Shown: positions 52,626 to 61,077, counted from the stretch's first letter. The stretch: 64,000 bases of DNA from Kingella potus (GCF_900451175.1 NZ_UGJJ01000001.1:930001-994000); one strand, 5' to 3'. Made by a program: numbers and translations. The notes: generated from the letters alone by a model not told the origin.

Positions 52626-53162
52626 ATGAAAGAGAATAAAATAATTTTTACCGGCCCCGTTGGAGTGGGGAAAACTACTGCCATTTCGGCACTTTCTGAT
52701 GATCCGCCGGTAAAAACGGATGCCCGAGCTTCTGATATGACCTTAGTGCGTAAGGGGCATACGACTGTAGCGATGGACTACGGTGTTATCCGTTTGGACG
52801 AAGATACCAAAGTTCACCTTTATGGTACACCGGGTCAGGAACGTTTTAATTTTATGTGGGAGATTCTTAGCAAAGGCAGTATGGGGTTGATTCTTTTATT
52901 GGATAACACAAGAGCCAATCCATTGAAAGATCTGACTTTCTTTTTGGATGCATTTAAAGACCTCCTTAAAACTGCACCTTTGGTAGTCGGTATTACCAAA
53001 ATGGATGTCCGCTCCCTACCGGGCATTGATGTCTATCAAAAATATTTAGCACAGCATAATTTCAATGTTCCTGTGTTTGAGGTTGATGCTCGGGAAGAGG
53101 AAGATGTAAAGCAGTTGGTAAGTGCAATGTTATTTTCAATTGATCCTGGATTAGAGGTATAA
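52626..53162 (+). CDS. MglA-like small Ras-superfamily GTPase
   Basis: A 178-residue stand-alone GTPase. The P-loop GPVGVGKT is at residues 10-17, and the switch I region is near HTTVAMDYG. G3 is LYGTPGQERF (65-74), where the usual DxxG Asp is replaced and a Pro sits before Gly-Gln, as in MglA-type bacterial GTPases. G4 is TKMD (124-127) and G5 is near DARE (154-157). The Gln after G3 (Gln71) is kept, so hydrolysis is plausible. There is no lipid-anchor motif. It follows the receiver-like gene by 13 bases and precedes the next by one. Confidence 0.9.
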   Translation: MKENKIIFTGPVGVGKTTAISALSDDPPVKTDARASDMTLVRKGHTTVAMDYGVIRLDEDTKVHLYGTPGQERFNFMWEILSKGSMGLILLLDNTRANPLKDLTFFLDAFKDLLKTAPLVVGITKMDVRSLPGIDVYQKYLAQHNFNVPVFEVDAREEEDVKQLVSAMLFSIDPGLEV

Positions 53163-53163
53163 A

Positions 53164-53799
53164 ATGGATTCGACACTTTCTTTACAATCAAATTTATATC
53201 CACGTGTAACGCCTGCAGGGGCTTATTATGCAGTATCCAGTAATGTGCCGAGTGCCAGCCGTACACTTTTGCATGGCTTGTTGAGAGCCTCCTCTAATGA
53301 TACAGTTAGTGCCGAGAACCTTCTGTTGTGGGCGGAGACGAATGATGCCGACTCTGCTCTGAATTTGCTCTACCGACTGCAACGGCTTGAATTTCTGTAT
53401 GGAGATGAGCAGCCTGTGTATCAGGAGTCGGCAATGACGGATGACCAACTTCCTGAATTGTTGGCTCAACTTTCTAGTAGCGGTAAGGCGTTGCTGGCTG
53501 ATGCCAACGGCCTTTACTTTGCTAATGCAGGATTTCATCATGAAACTGCCGAGGAAGTTGGCCTAATGTCAAGCGAAGTGTCTGCATTGGGTGAAAAACA
53601 TCAGCTCTTAGTTAAGAATAACTTAAACATCCATCACAATGCATGGGGAATTTGTGACCCTTCAGGGCAGACCGAGTTGACCTTTTTTCCTTTGTATGCG
53701 GGAAAAGTAAAATTGGTATTAGTAGTTGCGGGGATACCGGACTTGAATAAAGAAGCATTTGTCTCCTTGATCAAGGTGCTGTGTAACCGCTATGCCTAA
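53164..53799 (+). CDS. Unassigned helical plus Roadblock/longin-like protein
   Basis: A 211-residue soluble protein. The N-terminal half (about 20-85) is helical with a winged-helix-like spacing (ASRTLLHGLLRASSNDTV then ALNLLYRLQRLEFLYGDEQP). The C-terminal half (about 105-208) opens GKALLADANGLYFANAGF, followed by a helix and beta strands ending LVVAGIPDLNKEAFVSL, which resembles the Roadblock/longin layout. The assignment is structural guesswork. It starts two bases after the GTPase stop, so the pair is coupled and it may be its regulator or scaffold. Confidence 0.6.
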   Translation: MDSTLSLQSNLYPRVTPAGAYYAVSSNVPSASRTLLHGLLRASSNDTVSAENLLLWAETNDADSALNLLYRLQRLEFLYGDEQPVYQESAMTDDQLPELLAQLSSSGKALLADANGLYFANAGFHHETAEEVGLMSSEVSALGEKHQLLVKNNLNIHHNAWGICDPSGQTELTFFPLYAGKVKLVLVVAGIPDLNKEAFVSLIKVLCNRYA

Positions 53800-53883
53800 G
53801 TAGTGCTGTGCAAAATACTGCGGCCGATATATGTATCGGTATAAATATCTTAAATAAATATAAATGAAACTGGGTTATAAAAT

Positions 53884-54246
53884 ATGCGCGAACAACTTCT
53901 GATTTCCGTATTGAGTGATTTGAATGCAACATCGTCAGATATTACTGCTTCTGCCGTTATTTCGAGCGACGGATTGCCTATTGCTACACTGATTCCTCAG
54001 GGTTTGGATGCTGACCGTGTTGGAGCGATGTCGGCTACTTTGCTGGCTTTGGGTAGTCATGCGGCTGCTGAATTGCATTGCGGAGACCTGGATCAGGTTA
54101 TGGTTAAGGGGAAAAACGGTTATATTCTGCTAAATCAGGCAGGTGCCGATGCGGTCTTGGCTCTTATTGCCAATGAAAGCGGCAAACTGGGTTTGATTTT
54201 GTTGGATGCAAAACGTGCTGCCAAACATATTGCAGATATTATTTAA
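53884..54246 (+). CDS. Roadblock/LC7-domain protein (MglB-like)
   Basis: A 120-residue protein that is a single Roadblock/LC7 domain: MREQLLISVLSDLNATSSDI helix, strand ASAVISSDGLPIATLIPQG, helix DRVGAMSATLLALGSHAAAEL, then the strand pair DQVMVKGKNGYILLNQAG and a final LGLILLDAKRAAKHIADII. Such proteins act as GTPase-activating or dimer-scaffold partners of small GTPases (MglB with MglA, CvnB with CvnD). It lies 84 bases after the preceding gene and probably in the same transcript. Confidence 0.9.
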   Translation: MREQLLISVLSDLNATSSDITASAVISSDGLPIATLIPQGLDADRVGAMSATLLALGSHAAAELHCGDLDQVMVKGKNGYILLNQAGADAVLALIANESGKLGLILLDAKRAAKHIADII

Positions 54247-54310
54247 ATATAAAGGGGTAGTGGTTCGTCGCTCTGTTGTATGATAATTGTATCAGTATGT
54301 GGTTCAGAAC

Positions 54311-54339
54311 TTGAATTTAGTTGGATATTTGTTTAAAAT
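54311..54339 (+). promoter_or_regulatory. Candidate carA promoter
   Basis: TTGAAT and TAAAAT are separated by exactly 17 bases. The inferred start site (about 54346) gives a leader of roughly 118 bases that contains a terminator hairpin before carA. Confidence 0.5.
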
Positions 54340-54386
54340 TTAACAGGTTTATCCGGCTAAGGTTTGTTTTACCAAACATTGGCTAA

Positions 54387-54428
54387 GCACGCACTATGCT
54401 TGACAGTATCAAGCATATGCGTGTTTTT
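54387..54428 (+). terminator. Strong terminator or attenuator in the carA leader
   Basis: Complementary segments CACGC...ATGCTTG and CAAGCAT...GCGTG form a long stem with an eight-base loop, followed by seven T residues. It lies between the roadblock gene and carA, 37 bases before the carA start. It could end the upstream operon, attenuate carA, or both. Confidence 0.75.
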
Positions 54429-54464
54429 TTGCGAAATATTTAGGTGTTATATTAGGATGTTGTA

Positions 54465-55595
54465 ATGATAATTCCCGCTCTTCTTGTTCTTGCTGATGGT
54501 AGCGTATTCCATGGTCGTTCTATAGGCTATCAAGGGGTTACCTCTGGTGAAGTTGTTTTTAATACTTCTATGACGGGATACCAAGAAATACTGACTGATC
54601 CTTCGTATTGTAAGCAGATTGTTGTCCTAACCTATCCGCATATCGGTAATACAGGTGTTAATTCAGAAGATGTCGAAGGAAAGGCTGTGTATACAGCAGG
54701 TTTGATTGTCCGGGATCTTCCTGTAATGCCCAGCAGTTTTCGTGCGGAAGAAGATTTGCAGGAATATTTGATACGCAAGCAAACTGTTGCCATTGCAGAT
54801 ATAGATACCCGCCGTCTTACACGGATTTTGCGGGATAAGGGTGCTCAAGCAGGTGCGATATTGACAGGTGAAGATGCCACTATAGAGAAGGCCAAAGAAT
54901 TGATTGATGCTTTCGGCAGTATGGTAGGAAAGGATCTGGCAAAAGAGGTAACTTGCAAGCAGCCTTATGAGTGGACTGAAGGGGAATGGGATTTAGGTAA
55001 GGCATTTGTTACACCCGATGTGCAGAAATATCATGTAGTTGCATATGATTATGGTGTGAAAACCAATATATTACGGATGCTGGCTTCCCGCGGTTGCCGT
55101 GTAACGGTTGTTCCTGCGCAAATGCCAGCAAAAGATGTATTGAGTATGAATCCTGACGGCATCTTTTTATCTAATGGCCCGGGAGACCCAGAAGTATGTG
55201 ATTATGCTGTTGCCGCAGTTAAAGAACTACTTAACTGCGGAAAGCCTGTGTTTGGGATTTGTTTAGGACATCAACTGATAGGTTTGGCTTTGGGTGGGAA
55301 AACCAAAAAAATGCCGTTTGGTCATCATGGAGCCAATCATCCGGTACAGGATTTACAGAACGGCAGAGTAGTCATTACCAGTCAGAATCATGGCTTCGAG
55401 GTGGATGCGGACAGCTTGCCTGCGGGTGTAAAAATCACCCATCGTTCGCTGTTTGACGGCTCTTTGCAAGGTATTGAGCTGGCAGACCGCCCAGTATTTA
55501 GTTTTCAAGGGCATCCCGAAGCCAGTCCCGGACCACATGATGTGGCATACCTTTTTGACAAATTTATTGCCAATATGGTGGCCGCTGTCAGATAA
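54465..55595 (+). CDS. carA: Carbamoyl-phosphate synthase small subunit
   Basis: CarA supplies ammonia from glutamine to CarB for pyrimidine and arginine synthesis. The 376-residue product has the N-terminal CPSase_sm domain (MTGYQEILTDPSYCKQIVVL) and a C-terminal class I glutamine amidotransferase. The nucleophile is in PVFGICLGHQ, the oxyanion region in LSNGPGDPE, and the catalytic His/Glu in FQGHPEASPGP. The start follows TTAGGATG. carB is not adjacent; a tRNA on the other strand follows, in keeping with the separated carA/carB of Neisseria. Confidence 0.97.
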   Translation: MIIPALLVLADGSVFHGRSIGYQGVTSGEVVFNTSMTGYQEILTDPSYCKQIVVLTYPHIGNTGVNSEDVEGKAVYTAGLIVRDLPVMPSSFRAEEDLQEYLIRKQTVAIADIDTRRLTRILRDKGAQAGAILTGEDATIEKAKELIDAFGSMVGKDLAKEVTCKQPYEWTEGEWDLGKAFVTPDVQKYHVVAYDYGVKTNILRMLASRGCRVTVVPAQMPAKDVLSMNPDGIFLSNGPGDPEVCDYAVAAVKELLNCGKPVFGICLGHQLIGLALGGKTKKMPFGHHGANHPVQDLQNGRVVITSQNHGFEVDADSLPAGVKITHRSLFDGSLQGIELADRPVFSFQGHPEASPGPHDVAYLFDKFIANMVAAVR

Positions 55596-55706
55596 AAACA
55601 GTTTTTGCTAAATTTATAGAATGTTTTCAGACGGCCTAAATTGTTTTTACGCGGTTTGAAAACTGTTGGCTTGGATTATGGCGAATATCGGTCGGTAGAA
55701 AAGAAA

Positions 55707-55733
55707 AAAGCAGCCGTTAAAGGCTGCTTTTTT
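55707..55733 (-). terminator. Rho-independent terminator of tRNA-Pro(CGG)
   Basis: AAAGCAGCC and GGCTGCTTT pair around a short loop with A and T runs outside, so it can work in both directions. It sits directly after the tRNA on the minus strand. Confidence 0.75.
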
Positions 55734-55736
55734 AAT

Positions 55737-55813
<77 letters not shown>

Positions 55814-55860
55814 TAATGAAACGTGGATTATAGGTTGGTGTTTGTAGTTTGACAAGCAGT

Positions 55861-56568
55861 TTAAGCCTGTAAAACAAAAATCGTCGGACGTTTTTTCAGA
55901 TTTGGCAGGGCTTCCATATTGCGCCATATGGAAACAGACTGGCTGATGATTAACTGGCTTGGCATGCTTAAATCGCAGGCTATGCACAGCCGTGTCTGCG
56001 GGTGGAGATGGATGATGGCATCTGCCAAGAGAATATCGTTGCGGTAGGGGGTTTCGATAAACAGCACGGTTTCGCCAGATTGCCGCGAATGTTGCTCTAC
56101 GGCTTTCAGTGCGGCAATCCGTTCGTTTTTTTCAGACGGCAGGTAGCCTTTGAAAACGAAATTCTGGCCGTTGGCACCCGATGCCATGAGGGCCAGTATA
56201 ATGCTTGACGGTCCGACCAACGGCCGCACTGTGAAGCTGTTTTGGTGTGCAAGGGCAACTAAGTCTGCTCCCGGGTCGGCTACTGCCGGGCAGCCGGCTT
56301 CGCTGAGCAGTCCCATGCTGCGGCCTTCGTGCATCGGTTGCAGTAGTTGAGGCAAGGTGTTGCGGTCGGTGTGATGGTTTAACGTTTGCAGATTCAGTTC
56401 GCGTATTGCGGTGCTTATTCCCAAGTGTTTCAGATGAGTGCGGGCGGTTTTTTCTGCTTCTACAACAAAATCGGTCAGTCCGGTAATTAAGATTTGCTCG
56501 TGCGGCAGCAGGCACGGGGTATCGGGGGAACCGAGAGGCGTAGGAATCAGATAAAGTGTGGGCTGCAT
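55861..56568 (-). CDS. RsmI-like SAM-dependent methyltransferase
   Basis: A 235-residue tetrapyrrole-methylase-fold protein related to RsmI. It starts MQPTLYLIPTPLGSPD. It has the LLSEAGCPAVADPGADLVALA motif and VRPLVGPSSIILALMASG, both of the RsmI/YraL lineage. The chain is shorter than RsmI (about 280) and lacks the C-terminal helical extension, so it may be a paralogue rather than the 16S rRNA ribose methylase itself. Its substrate is uncertain. It is transcribed leftward toward the tRNA. Confidence 0.85.
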   Translation of the reverse strand: MQPTLYLIPTPLGSPDTPCLLPHEQILITGLTDFVVEAEKTARTHLKHLGISTAIRELNLQTLNHHTDRNTLPQLLQPMHEGRSMGLLSEAGCPAVADPGADLVALAHQNSFTVRPLVGPSSIILALMASGANGQNFVFKGYLPSEKNERIAALKAVEQHSRQSGETVLFIETPYRNDILLADAIIHLHPQTRLCIACDLSMPSQLIISQSVSIWRNMEALPNLKKRPTIFVLQA

Positions 56569-56778
56569 AAGTCTCCTGTATGGATATGGTGGGTAATTTC
56601 AGACGGCCTGCCGGGCTGTTACATGCATTATCCGTCAAGTAAGGCGGTTCTTCTGTTGTCTGAAAATTGAATTTATCTCAATTGCTGTCCAAGCAGCTTT
56701 GTATCCGGGCAGGCCGTCTGAAAGGAAAGGCCAAAGGGAAAAGCGGGTTAGTGGTCCTTGCTTATGCCGGATAGAAAT

Positions 56779-57363
56779 TTAAATAACAGAAACGCCTTCA
56801 TTCTGTAAAAAACCGACCAATCGGAATAAGGGCAAGCCGATGAGCGCGTTCGGATCGTTGCTTTTAGCCTTCTCCAACAAAGCGGCGCCCAGCCCTTCGC
56901 TTTTGGCTGCTCCTGCGCAGTGAACCGCATCAGGTTCTCGTTCCAAATAACGGCTGATCTGTTCGGAAGAAAGTTGGCGCATAGTTACCAGAGTTGTATC
57001 GACGTGGCATTGCAGGCCGTCTGAAAAACTGTTGTACAGGCAGACCGCACTGTAAAATCCAATGCATTGTCCGCTTAATTCTGCCAGCATATGTTGTGCA
57101 TCTGCGACGTTTCCCGGCTTGCCGAGTTGCCTGCCGCCGCACCATGCCACCTGATCTGCGCCGATAATCAGGGCTTCGGGAAAACGCTTTGCCAAAGAAC
57201 GGGCTTTGCCGACAGCCAGCCGCAGCGCGGTATCGGCTGCGGCCTCTCCGGGAAGGGGCGTTTCGTCGAAATCAGGAGCGGCCGTCTGAAAGGGCAATCC
57301 CAACCGTTCAAGCTGCTGCCTGCGGAAAACGGAACTCGAACCCAAGATAATAGGCAGATTCAT
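56779..57363 (-). CDS. Maf-family nucleoside triphosphate pyrophosphatase (YceF-like)
   Basis: Maf proteins hydrolyse canonical or modified nucleoside triphosphates. The 194-residue product starts MNLPIILGSSSVFRRQQLER, the Maf nucleotide-binding signature S-S-x-x-R. It has LIIGADQVAWCGGRQLGKP and the C-terminal FRLVGFLQNEG. The AWC residue pattern and length fit YceF (7-methyl-GTP type) rather than YhdE. Uptake sequences inside the gene encode NSFSDGLQ and a segment near residue 25. It is divergent from yceD, the classic yceF/yceD-rpmF-plsX arrangement. Confidence 0.93.
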   Translation of the reverse strand: MNLPIILGSSSVFRRQQLERLGLPFQTAAPDFDETPLPGEAAADTALRLAVGKARSLAKRFPEALIIGADQVAWCGGRQLGKPGNVADAQHMLAELSGQCIGFYSAVCLYNSFSDGLQCHVDTTLVTMRQLSSEQISRYLEREPDAVHCAGAAKSEGLGAALLEKAKSNDPNALIGLPLFRLVGFLQNEGVSVI

Positions 57364-57414
57364 GATAATAAAAACATTGACGTTAAGCAGCTTGGATTAT
57401 ATCATGCGCGGTTT

Positions 57415-57921
57415 ATGTTAGAGTCTGATTTAATTAGCCCTCGGGCATTCGCTGCGCAAGGGTGTGTACTGACAGGTAGCCTGTCTCCCGCCGAGATGGA
57501 CGGGAGGGTAAGATCGCACGAGTATTTGGCTGACCAAACGGAACCTTTACTTGTTTCGTTGTGCGGAGGGACGGACAGGATGCAGCGTCCGTATCTCGAT
57601 TTATCCGTGCGTGGCAGTTTGATGCTGGTCTGCCAGTGCTGTATGCAGCCGATGGAGTGCCAACTAGACGAATCTACACGCATTGTGTTGTTTGACGACG
57701 AGGCTTCATTGGATGCCGCCATGCTTGCAGACGACGGTTTGGACGGTATGGTGTGTGTGGACGAGTTGTCGGTATGCACTTTGGTCGAAGACCAAATTTT
57801 GATGGCTTTGCCTTACGCGCCGCGTCATGAAAGCTGCGGGATTTCATCTGAGCTTGCAGATGCGGATTGCGGCAAACCCAATCCGTTTGCGGTATTATCA
57901 GGGCTGAAAAGCAACAAATAA
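57415..57921 (+). CDS. yceD: YceD family protein (DUF177)
   Basis: The 168-residue YceD/DUF177 product is conserved beside rpmF and has been tied to 23S rRNA or ribosome assembly in plants and bacteria. It has the signature VRGSLMLVCQCCMQPMECQLDE with a CQCC/C cluster and the acidic block near 105-120. It ends PNPFAVLSGLKSNK. The ATG at 57415 gives the normal length, although no good ribosome site is visible; an upstream TTG in frame is an alternative. rpmF follows 28 bases on. Confidence 0.9.
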   Translation: MLESDLISPRAFAAQGCVLTGSLSPAEMDGRVRSHEYLADQTEPLLVSLCGGTDRMQRPYLDLSVRGSLMLVCQCCMQPMECQLDESTRIVLFDDEASLDAAMLADDGLDGMVCVDELSVCTLVEDQILMALPYAPRHESCGISSELADADCGKPNPFAVLSGLKSNK

Positions 57922-57949
57922 ATTTTTATCATTTTCCTAGGAGCTTGAA

Positions 57950-58129
57950 ATGGCTGTTCAACAAAACAAAAAATCCCCTTCCAAACGCGGCATGCACCGC
58001 TCGCATGATGCGCTGACTGCGCCCGCCCTGTCCGTAGATGGAGCAACCGGCGAAGTACATCGTCCGCACCATATATCGCCAAACGGTATGTACCGAGGCC
58101 GTAAGGTTATGAAAGCCAAAGGCGAATAA
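57950..58129 (+). CDS. rpmF: 50S ribosomal protein L32
   Basis: A 59-residue basic protein, MAVQQNKKSPSKRGMHRSHD at the N-terminus and HRPHHISPNGMYRGRKVMKA near the end, which is the bL32 pattern without the zinc cysteines. TAGGAG lies seven bases upstream of the ATG. It sits between yceD and plsX as in most bacteria. Confidence 0.97.
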   Translation: MAVQQNKKSPSKRGMHRSHDALTAPALSVDGATGEVHRPHHISPNGMYRGRKVMKAKGE

Positions 58130-58247
58130 GCCGGAGGCGGATGTCAAACGGAAATCCGTCTCAGGGTTTCCGTTTTTGTTTTACCGGCACATACCTGTGT
58201 TTCCGGTACGGATTTCAGGCAGATGCCAATCGGCGGACAAAACGGTT

Positions 58248-58787
58248 ATGGTTAAAAAAATTTGGTACACCTACGATGATATTCACCGTGTTTTGAAAGA
58301 GCTGGCAGGAAAAATACAAGCGGGCGGTGTGGAATACGACGCGATGATCGCTATCGGCGGCGGCGGATTCATTCCCGCACGGATTTTGCGCTGTTTTCTG
58401 AACATTCCGATTTATGCGGTCAGCACGGCTTATTACGCCAACGATTTCGGTTATGAAACCAATAACGAAATCAAAAAAATACAGTGGCTTGACCCGATGC
58501 CGGAAAATCTGGGCGGCAAAAATGTGCTGGTGGTGGACGAAGTGGACGATTCGCGCGTAACACTAGAATTCGTGCTGAACGAATTGAAAAAAGAGAATTT
58601 CGGCGAAATCGGCGTAGCCGTGCTGCATGAAAAAATCAAAGACAAAGCGGGCAAGCTGCCGGAAGGAATCCGCTATTTCAGCGGTATTACCGTCGAAGAC
58701 TGGTGGATCAATTATCCTTGGGACGCGCAGGACATTGCCGCCCACAATCTTTTGGCGGACGGCAAAGGTATGGCGCAGGCGGAATAA
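58248..58787 (+). CDS. Phosphoribosyltransferase-family protein
   Basis: A 179-residue type I phosphoribosyltransferase-like protein. The N-terminal hood opens MVKKIWYTYDDIHRVLKELA, the PPi loop is IAIGGGGFIPARIL (about 34-47), and the PRPP-binding motif is NVLVVDEVDDSRVTLEFVL (about 92-110). The resemblance is to hypoxanthine/xanthine-guanine phosphoribosyltransferases. The Asp-Ser-Arg in the PRPP loop replaces the more common Thr-Gly-Thr, so the base specificity is uncertain. It is inserted between rpmF and plsX in the same direction. Confidence 0.85.
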   Translation: MVKKIWYTYDDIHRVLKELAGKIQAGGVEYDAMIAIGGGGFIPARILRCFLNIPIYAVSTAYYANDFGYETNNEIKKIQWLDPMPENLGGKNVLVVDEVDDSRVTLEFVLNELKKENFGEIGVAVLHEKIKDKAGKLPEGIRYFSGITVEDWWINYPWDAQDIAAHNLLADGKGMAQAE

Positions 58788-58826
58788 GGCCGTCTGAAAA
58801 CAGGTTTGAAAGAAGAAGGGAATCTG

Positions 58827-59885
58827 ATGATTACTTTGGCTGTCGATGCGATGGGCGGCGATGCAGGTCTGTCCGTTACCGTACCCGGCGCAGTATCGTT
58901 TTTGCGGCGGCAGGCGGAAGTGCGTCTGTTGATGGTGGGCGATGAGGCCGCGCTCGCCAATGCTTTATCGGCGGCAGGCGCACCTATGGACAGGATTGCC
59001 GTCGTCCATGCCGCGCAGGTGGTGGAAATGGACGAGCAGCCGCAGTCGGCCTTGAAAAATAAAAAAGATTCGTCCATGCGTGTTGCGGTAAACCAAGTGA
59101 AAGACGGTTTGGCGCAGGCAGCCGTATCTGCGGGAAATACCGGTGCGCTGATGGCAACCGCACGCTTCGTATTGAAGACCATTCCCGGCATTGAACGTCC
59201 CGCCATCGCAAAATTTATTCCGTCAAAAGGCGGCCGCATGACGCTGGTGCTGGATTTGGGTGCAAACGTCGACTGCACGCCCGAGCAACTGGTTCAGTTT
59301 GCCGTGATTGGCAGCGAGCTGGTACACGCGCTCTACCCCGGGGCCGGATCGCCGCGCGTCGGCCTGCTCAATGTCGGCACGGAAGACATCAAAGGCACGG
59401 ACACAGTCAAACAGGCTTTCAAACTGCTGCAAAGCAGCCGTCTGAATTTTGTCGGCAATGTCGAAGGAGGCAGTATTTTCAGCGGGGAAGCCGACGTGGT
59501 GGTAGCAGACGGCTTTGTCGGCAATATCGTGCTGAAAACCATCGAAGGCTCGGTGCGTTTCCTGACCACCGAAATCCGGCAGGAATTTCAGGCCAACCTG
59601 CTGACCAAGCTGGGTGCGCTGGCCGCGATGCCTGCTTTGAAAGGCTTTAAAAACAAAATCGATCCGCGCAAATTCAACGGTGCGATTTTTCTCGGTCTGC
59701 GCGGTGTGGTAGTCAAAAGCCACGGCGGTACCGACGCAGCCGGCTTTGCCTACGCGCTGGAAGAAGCCTTTCATGAAGCGAAAGCCGACAGCATTGCCCG
59801 TATTCAGCAGGGTGTGGCAGAGCAGCTTGCGTTTTTGACGGAGAAAAAAATCGAGGCCGAACAGGCAGCCATCAGCATAGACTGA
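58827..59885 (+). CDS. plsX: Phosphate acyltransferase PlsX
   Basis: PlsX makes acyl-phosphate from acyl-ACP for phospholipid synthesis. The 352-residue product starts MITLAVDAMGGDAGLSVTVP. It has the VSAGNTGALMATARFVLKTI motif and ALYPGAGSPRVGLLNVGTED, ending in the VVKSHGGTDAAGFAYALEEA block. AGAAGGG upstream favours ATG 58827 over an in-frame TTG at 58806. It leads into fabH after a DUS hairpin. Confidence 0.97.
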   Translation: MITLAVDAMGGDAGLSVTVPGAVSFLRRQAEVRLLMVGDEAALANALSAAGAPMDRIAVVHAAQVVEMDEQPQSALKNKKDSSMRVAVNQVKDGLAQAAVSAGNTGALMATARFVLKTIPGIERPAIAKFIPSKGGRMTLVLDLGANVDCTPEQLVQFAVIGSELVHALYPGAGSPRVGLLNVGTEDIKGTDTVKQAFKLLQSSRLNFVGNVEGGSIFSGEADVVVADGFVGNIVLKTIEGSVRFLTTEIRQEFQANLLTKLGALAAMPALKGFKNKIDPRKFNGAIFLGLRGVVVKSHGGTDAAGFAYALEEAFHEAKADSIARIQQGVAEQLAFLTEKKIEAEQAAISID

Positions 59886-59984
59886 ACAGGCCGTCTGAAA
59901 ACCTTTCCGCTCTTCGTCGGCATAAGCGCGGCGGATATTTCGAGCCGGCGCAATTCCGGCAAACCCATATTCCCGACAACCCAA

Positions 59985-60025
59985 AGAGGCCGTCTGAAAC
60001 CGCAGATGCTTTTCAGACGGCCTCT
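59985..60025. terminator. DUS inverted repeat between plsX and fabH
   Basis: GAGGCCGTCTGAAA and its complement lie 100 bases after plsX and about 45 before fabH. It probably reduces read-through into fabH. Confidence 0.5.
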
Positions 60026-60070
60026 ATTCAAACCAACGGACAACCACATCCCTTCCGAAAGGAACGCACC

Positions 60071-61030
60071 ATGAAATATGCGAAAATCCTCGGCACGGGC
60101 AGCTATCTTCCCGAAAAACGCCTGAGCAACAACGACTTGGCTGAATTTGTCGACACCTCCGACGAATGGATTTCCACCCGTACCGGTATCAAATTCCGCC
60201 ATATCGCCGCAGAACACGAAAAAACCAGCGACCTTGCCGCCGCCGCCGCCCGCCGTGCATTGGCTGATGCCGGCGTATCGGCGGACGAAATCGGCCTGAT
60301 TGTCGTGGCAACAGCCACGCCGGATATGCAGTTTCCCGCCACCGCCACCATCGTCCAGCACAAACTCGGCATGGCCGGCTGTCCGGCCTTCGACGTGCAG
60401 GCCGTTTGTGCCGGATTTATGTACGCGCTTGCCACCGCCAATGCCTACATCCAAAGCGGTATGGCCGAAAAAGTCTTGGTTATCGGCGCGGAAACATTCA
60501 GCCGCATTCTCGACTGGAAAGACCGCACCACCTGTGTGCTGTTCGGCGACGGCGCGGGTGCGGTCGTGTTGGGTGCGTCTGACGAGCCTGGCATCATCCG
60601 CAGCAGGCTGCAAGCCGACGGTGCTTATCTCGACCTGTTGAAAGTGCCCGCGCAAATGGCCGGCGGCAAAATCTGCGGCAATCCCTATATCGAAATGGAC
60701 GGCCCGGGCGTATTCAAATTCGCCGTGAAAATGCTGGCGAAAGTGGCCGAAGACGTACTGGCCGAAGCAGGATACACAGCGGATCAGATCGACTGGATTG
60801 TGCCGCATCAGGCCAACAAGCGCATTATCGACAGCACCGCCAAACATCTGGGCATCGCCGCCGAAAAAGTCATTTTTACCGTTCAGGATCACGGCAACAC
60901 CTCCGCCGCATCCATCCCGCTTGCGCTCGACGAAGGCATCCGGCGCGGTCAAATCAAGCGCGGGCAGACACTGCTGCTCGAAGGCATAGGCGGCGGCTTT
61001 GCATGGGGCGCGGTTTTGCTGAAATACTGA
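60071..61030 (+). CDS. fabH: 3-oxoacyl-ACP synthase III (FabH)
   Basis: FabH condenses acetyl-CoA with malonyl-ACP to start type II fatty acid synthesis. The 319-residue product starts MKYAKILGTGSYLPEKRLSN. Catalytic Cys113 is in DVQAVCAGFMYAL, the catalytic His is in WIVPHQANKRIID (about 246), and the Asn is in HGNTSAASIPLAL. The C-terminal GGGFAWGAVLLKY closes the thiolase fold. AAAGGAA precedes the start. Confidence 0.97.
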   Translation: MKYAKILGTGSYLPEKRLSNNDLAEFVDTSDEWISTRTGIKFRHIAAEHEKTSDLAAAAARRALADAGVSADEIGLIVVATATPDMQFPATATIVQHKLGMAGCPAFDVQAVCAGFMYALATANAYIQSGMAEKVLVIGAETFSRILDWKDRTTCVLFGDGAGAVVLGASDEPGIIRSRLQADGAYLDLLKVPAQMAGGKICGNPYIEMDGPGVFKFAVKMLAKVAEDVLAEAGYTADQIDWIVPHQANKRIIDSTAKHLGIAAEKVIFTVQDHGNTSAASIPLALDEGIRRGQIKRGQTLLLEGIGGGFAWGAVLLKY

Positions 61031-61077
61031 TTTGTTTGCAGCAATATACGCAGATATTCGTGTCGGATGTTTGCGGC

